A stretch of 64,000 nucleotides of DNA from positions 434,001 through 498,000 of the forward strand of contig NZ_QAVX01000001.1 of the NCBI RefSeq assembly GCF_003121485.1, given 5' to 3'. Shown here in pieces: positions 61,238 to 64,000 of this stretch. The position numbers and the translations under genes are program-made. This DNA comes from Dyella sp. C11. Its GTDB lineage: Bacteria; Pseudomonadota; Gammaproteobacteria; Xanthomonadales; Rhodanobacteraceae. The notes beneath the pieces were generated by a model. The model saw nothing but the letters and a program-made list of their open reading frames with translations, was not told the DNA's origin and made no database searches. Each line of letters opens with the position of its first letter. The first letter of the stretch is position 1.

Positions 61238-61843
61238 TCAGTGCGACAGCTTGGAGGAATCAGCCTGGCCAAGCGTGCGCGACAGCTGCACCACCAGGCC
61301 GTGGACCACCAGGCCAAGCGCCACATAAAGAAGCGTGGTCTGGAGGAAGAAGCCGTACCAGTCGGTCATGTTCTCGAACCATGCGGCCACGCTGCGCGGC
61401 TGCGGCACGGTGCTGCTCAGCCAGTAGTAGCTGCCGTTGGACACCACGTAGCAGGCGAGCCAGCTCACCAGCACCGCGGCGACAGTCACGCCAGCGCCAC
61501 GTGCGTTCAGGCCTGGCTTGCGGGCGGCCAGCCAGCTGCCGCCGAACCACAGGCTGGCGTACGCCGGCACGAGGAACCAGTAAGCGGCCGAAACGCAGTA
61601 GTGATCCCAGAAATTGATGCCCTGGCTGCTGATCACGATGTAGTCGAGCAGCACGGCCTCCACCATCAGCAGCGGGAAGGCCCAGCGCGCGGAGCCGCGC
61701 AGCCAGAAGCCAGCCAGGAAGAAGATGCCCCACGACGCATCCCACACATCGTGGTGGAACAGCGAAAGATGAATGCGGGTGGCGGCCATCACCGCGGCCA
61801 GGGCGATGAAAATGCCGAGGCGCTGCGTCTGCGTCTTAGCCAT
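61238..61843 (-). CDS. Small polytopic membrane protein, candidate BtuM-like vitamin B12 transporter
   Basis: 201 residues from ATG 61843 (a start 11 codons upstream is possible). About six hydrophobic helices. Conserved-looking parts: HDVWDASWGIFFLAGFWLRG near helix 2, VEAVLLDYIVISSQGINFWDHYCVSAAYWFLVPAY with Cys83, and WLACYVVSNGSYYW. Known BtuM is a ~22-kDa S-component-like transporter with a functional cysteine near residue 80 that ligates cobalt, and is often next to cobalamin genes. Size, Cys position and the adjacent PduO adenosyltransferase fit. The assignment is inference from topology, Cys position and context, not from alignment. No cobalamin riboswitch fits in the ~100-bp leader. 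Confidence 0.6.
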   Translation of the reverse strand: MAKTQTQRLGIFIALAAVMAATRIHLSLFHHDVWDASWGIFFLAGFWLRGSARWAFPLLMVEAVLLDYIVISSQGINFWDHYCVSAAYWFLVPAYASLWFGGSWLAARKPGLNARGAGVTVAAVLVSWLACYVVSNGSYYWLSSTVPQPRSVAAWFENMTDWYGFFLQTTLLYVALGLVVHGLVVQLSRTLGQADSSKLSH

Positions 61844-61946
61844 GAGCTGCTCCAGAAAATGTCGCGTCGAGTGCAATGGCCAAGTCTATCCCACGAACCG
61901 GCGCCAGAGGGCGCCCGCCGGCCCATAGCGCGTATCATTCGGCGCC

Positions 61947-63176
61947 ATGACTGACTCACTTCCCCAGGCCGCCGGGTCGCGGCCGGTACTCATCGTCGGT
62001 GGCGGCCTGGTGGGCGCCAGTCTGGCGATTGCCCTCGATGCGGCCGGGATCGAAGCCGTGATGGTCGAGGCGGCGGCGCCGCGCATCGGCGACCAGCCCA
62101 GCTACGACGAGCGCAACCTGGCGCTGGCCCGTGCCACCGTGAATGGGCTCACGTCCATCGGTGTGTGGAAGCATGCGCAGGCGCAGGCCACACCCATCCA
62201 GCACATCCATGTGACGCGCGCCGGCGAGTTCGGCAGCGTGCAGATGGACGCCGCTCGCCATCACGTCGACGCACTCGGCTGGACCCTGCCTGCGCGCGAA
62301 CTGGGTGCGGCGTTGCTGCGTCGCCTCGACGAATGCACGCGCCTGCGCCGACTCGCGCCCGCTCGCGTGGAATCGATGGAGCCTTTGGTCGATGGCTGGC
62401 GCGTGCGCATTCGTGCCGGCGAGGAGACGATGGAGATCGATGCGTCCCTGCTGGTGGGCGCCGACGGCACCGCGTCGTCCGTGCGCGAGCGCCTGGGCAT
62501 CGACGTCGATCGCCATGACTACAAGCAGACGCTGTTCGTCTGCACCATAACGCCTGAGCGCGATCACGCGCACCGCGCTTACGAGCGATTCGCAGACAAC
62601 GGTCCCATCGCCGTGTTGCCGTTGGCAAGCCGTCGCTGCGGCCTGGTGCTTACGGTGCCGCAACACGACGCCAAGGCGATTGAAGCGATGGACGATGATG
62701 CATTCGTCGCCTTCGCTCAACAGCGTTTCGGCTGGCGCCTCGGTCGCCTGAGTCGACCCGGCAAACGGCACCCGTATGCCATCCAGCGCGTGGCTGCGCG
62801 TTCACTCGTGTCCAATCGTGCCGTGCTGGTAGGCAACGCTGCGCAGACCGTTCACCCCATCGGTGCGCAGGGTTTCAACCTCGGGTTGCGCGATGCGTTG
62901 ACGCTCGCCGAATTGCTTGCCGGTGCGCCGGACCCGGGTTCGGATGAATTGCTTGAACGCTATGCGGCGCGTCGCGCCCCCGATCGCGAAGGCACCATGG
63001 CGATGAGCCACGGCCTGGTCCAATTGGCCTGCCTGCAACAGCCCTTGCTCGCACCCTTGCGATCGATGGCCATGCTGGCCTTCGATCGCATACCGCCCTT
63101 GCAGCGCCTGATGGCGCGCCGAGGCATGGGCTTCCGCGGCGAACCGCCGACTGCCGTGCTGGAGCGATTGCCTTGA
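61947..63176 (+). CDS. ubiH: Ubiquinone biosynthesis FAD hydroxylase UbiH
   Basis: Flavin monooxygenase acting on the ubiquinone ring (C1 hydroxylation, 2-octaprenyl-6-methoxyphenol hydroxylase). 409 residues. GxGxxG Rossmann motif VLIVGGGLVGASLAIAL (~15-31), mid-motif SLLVGADGTASSVRERLGI, and FAD-ribityl motif RAVLVGNAAQTVHPIGAQGFNLGLRDALTLAELL; the AAQTVHPIGAQGFNLG string is typical of UbiH and its sister UbiI/UbiF. The next gene overlaps it as TTGA and encodes a second enzyme of the same family. Confidence 0.92.
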   Translation: MTDSLPQAAGSRPVLIVGGGLVGASLAIALDAAGIEAVMVEAAAPRIGDQPSYDERNLALARATVNGLTSIGVWKHAQAQATPIQHIHVTRAGEFGSVQMDAARHHVDALGWTLPARELGAALLRRLDECTRLRRLAPARVESMEPLVDGWRVRIRAGEETMEIDASLLVGADGTASSVRERLGIDVDRHDYKQTLFVCTITPERDHAHRAYERFADNGPIAVLPLASRRCGLVLTVPQHDAKAIEAMDDDAFVAFAQQRFGWRLGRLSRPGKRHPYAIQRVAARSLVSNRAVLVGNAAQTVHPIGAQGFNLGLRDALTLAELLAGAPDPGSDELLERYAARRAPDREGTMAMSHGLVQLACLQQPLLAPLRSMAMLAFDRIPPLQRLMARRGMGFRGEPPTAVLERLP

Positions 63177-64000
63177 ACGCGACGCTTTCCTCACGCCAGG
63201 AATCCTCGCGCCGCCGCGGACCTGCATTGGACGTTGCCGTGGTCGGCGGCGGTATGGTCGGCGCGGCAACGGCGCTTGCGCTGGCGCGTGCCGGTTTTGC
63301 CACCGCACTTGTCGAGGCGCGTGCACCTGCGCCGTGGTCTCCCGATGACGACGTAGACCTGCGCGTAGTGGGCCTGGCGCCATCGTCCGTCAGCCTGCTC
63401 GATGAACTGGGCGTATGGACGGCCATTCGCCAGTCGCGGGTGAGTCCGTATGCGCACATGCATGTATGGGATGCGGAAAACGGGGCGGCCATCCATTTCG
63501 ATGCCGCCAACGAAGGCCGCAACCTGCTCGGCTACATCGTCGAGAACAACCTCGTGCAGTGGCGGCTGTGGCAGGCGCTGGACGCAGCGGGCGTGCGACG
63601 TCTTTGCCCGGCGCAGGTCAGCGGATACGAAGTGCTGGAAGATCGCGTGCAGCTGACCCTCAGTGGCGCAGAGACCGATGCGATCTCCGCGAAATTATTG
63701 GTCGCTGCCGATGGTGCCGCTTCGCCGTTGCGCGCCATGGCTGGCATCGAGACGCATGGCAGGGATTACGCACAGCGCGGCGTGGTTGCGCACGTGCAGA
63801 CGGAGCGCCTGCATGAAGGCACCGCGTGGCAGCGCTTCCTGAGCACGGGACCGCTCGCCCTGTTGCCGCTGGCGGATGGTCGCTGTTCCATCGTGTGGTC
63901 GCTGCCGGACAGCGAAGCGCAGCGTGTGCTCGCCCTCGATGACGAGGCGTTCTTCCACGAACTCGGTGTCGCCAGCGATTTCCGTCTTGGCCGCGTCACC
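63173..64000 (+). CDS. Second ubiquinone-type FAD hydroxylase (UbiI/UbiF-like), 3' end outside the window
   Basis: 276 codons from TTG 63173, which overlaps the ubiH stop (TTGA); no better start lies between it and the Rossmann motif. Seen: DVAVVGGGMVGAATALALARAGFATALVEA, the R-x-x-G-L-A-P-S-S substrate-side block, and AKLLVAADGAASPLRAMAGIETHGRDY. The C-terminal FAD motif is outside the window. Family members hydroxylate C5 (UbiI) or C6 (UbiF) of the ubiquinone ring; which one this is cannot be decided from the part shown. Translationally coupled to ubiH, so both hydroxylations would be expressed together. Confidence 0.87.
   Translation, partial: MNATLSSRQESSRRRGPALDVAVVGGGMVGAATALALARAGFATALVEARAPAPWSPDDDVDLRVVGLAPSSVSLLDELGVWTAIRQSRVSPYAHMHVWDAENGAAIHFDAANEGRNLLGYIVENNLVQWRLWQALDAAGVRRLCPAQVSGYEVLEDRVQLTLSGAETDAISAKLLVAADGAASPLRAMAGIETHGRDYAQRGVVAHVQTERLHEGTAWQRFLSTGPLALLPLADGRCSIVWSLPDSEAQRVLALDDEAFFHELGVASDFRLGRVT

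Noticed and set aside
61844..61946. Cobalamin riboswitch upstream of the BtuM-like gene
   Set aside because: The gap to divergent ubiH is about 100 bp, too short for the ~200-nt aptamer, and no B12-box-like sequence was seen.

Overview
The window is a high-GC, densely coded piece of a Gram-negative chromosome. It carries LPS and outer-membrane biogenesis genes (lpxC, lptD, surA, lpoA), a complete division and cell-wall (dcw) cluster and ubiquinone hydroxylases. Gene order (rsmI diverging from lpoA-yraN; lpxC / dciA / M23 peptidase / secA; lptD-surA-pdxA-rsmA-apaG-apaH), repeats of the type common in xanthomonads, and the lack of murD in the dcw cluster point to Gammaproteobacteria, Xanthomonadales, most likely Rhodanobacteraceae (Dyella, Luteibacter or Rhodanobacter type). 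The family assignment is an inference. No tRNA, CRISPR array, prophage or transposase gene was seen.

Left part (1-29750) is ordinary housekeeping and peripheral metabolism. It starts with the 3'-truncated ahcY behind an S-adenosylhomocysteine riboswitch, then an S9 peptidase, ppc, a glutathione transferase-like gene, uup, a PBP5-type carboxypeptidase and metK. Next come a Tat-exported FAD oxidase, an SGNH hydrolase, an unknown exported protein, a methyltransferase, a lipoprotein esterase, dusB, a histidine phosphatase, a NupG-type transporter, a RhtB-type exporter, a GFA protein, a GlcD-type dehydrogenase, a membrane-anchored hydrolase, yraN, lpoA and rsmI. Intergenic gaps at 11.1-11.9, 13.4-13.6, 20.9 and 29.7 kb hold palindromic repeat pairs and short tandem repeats.

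Central part (29800-47570): rnpB, a hairpin-rich gap, then the dcw operon mraZ-rsmH-ftsL-ftsI-murE-murF-mraY-ftsW-murG-murC-ddl-ftsQ-ftsA-ftsZ and lpxC. Most junctions overlap by 4 nt. mraZ has a clear sigma70 promoter overlapped by four 10-bp-spaced MraZ boxes. Two departures stand out. murD is absent between mraY and ftsW, as expected if the MurD2/MurL route is used. The murC/ddl junction holds a roughly 270-bp nested inverted-repeat element that encodes the MurC C-terminus and contains the ddl ribosome binding site in its right arm.

Right part (47700-64000): dciA and an M23 peptidase diverge before secA; the convergent lptD-surA-pdxA-rsmA-apaG-apaH operon follows. Then come msrB, a histone-deacetylase-like amidohydrolase, a PduO-type cobalamin adenosyltransferase and a small six-helix membrane protein resembling the BtuM vitamin B12 transporter. 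The window ends in ubiH and a truncated second ubiquinone-type hydroxylase. The best leads are the murC/ddl element, the BtuM-like gene, the missing murD and the orphan terminators near 9.8 and 30.3 kb.
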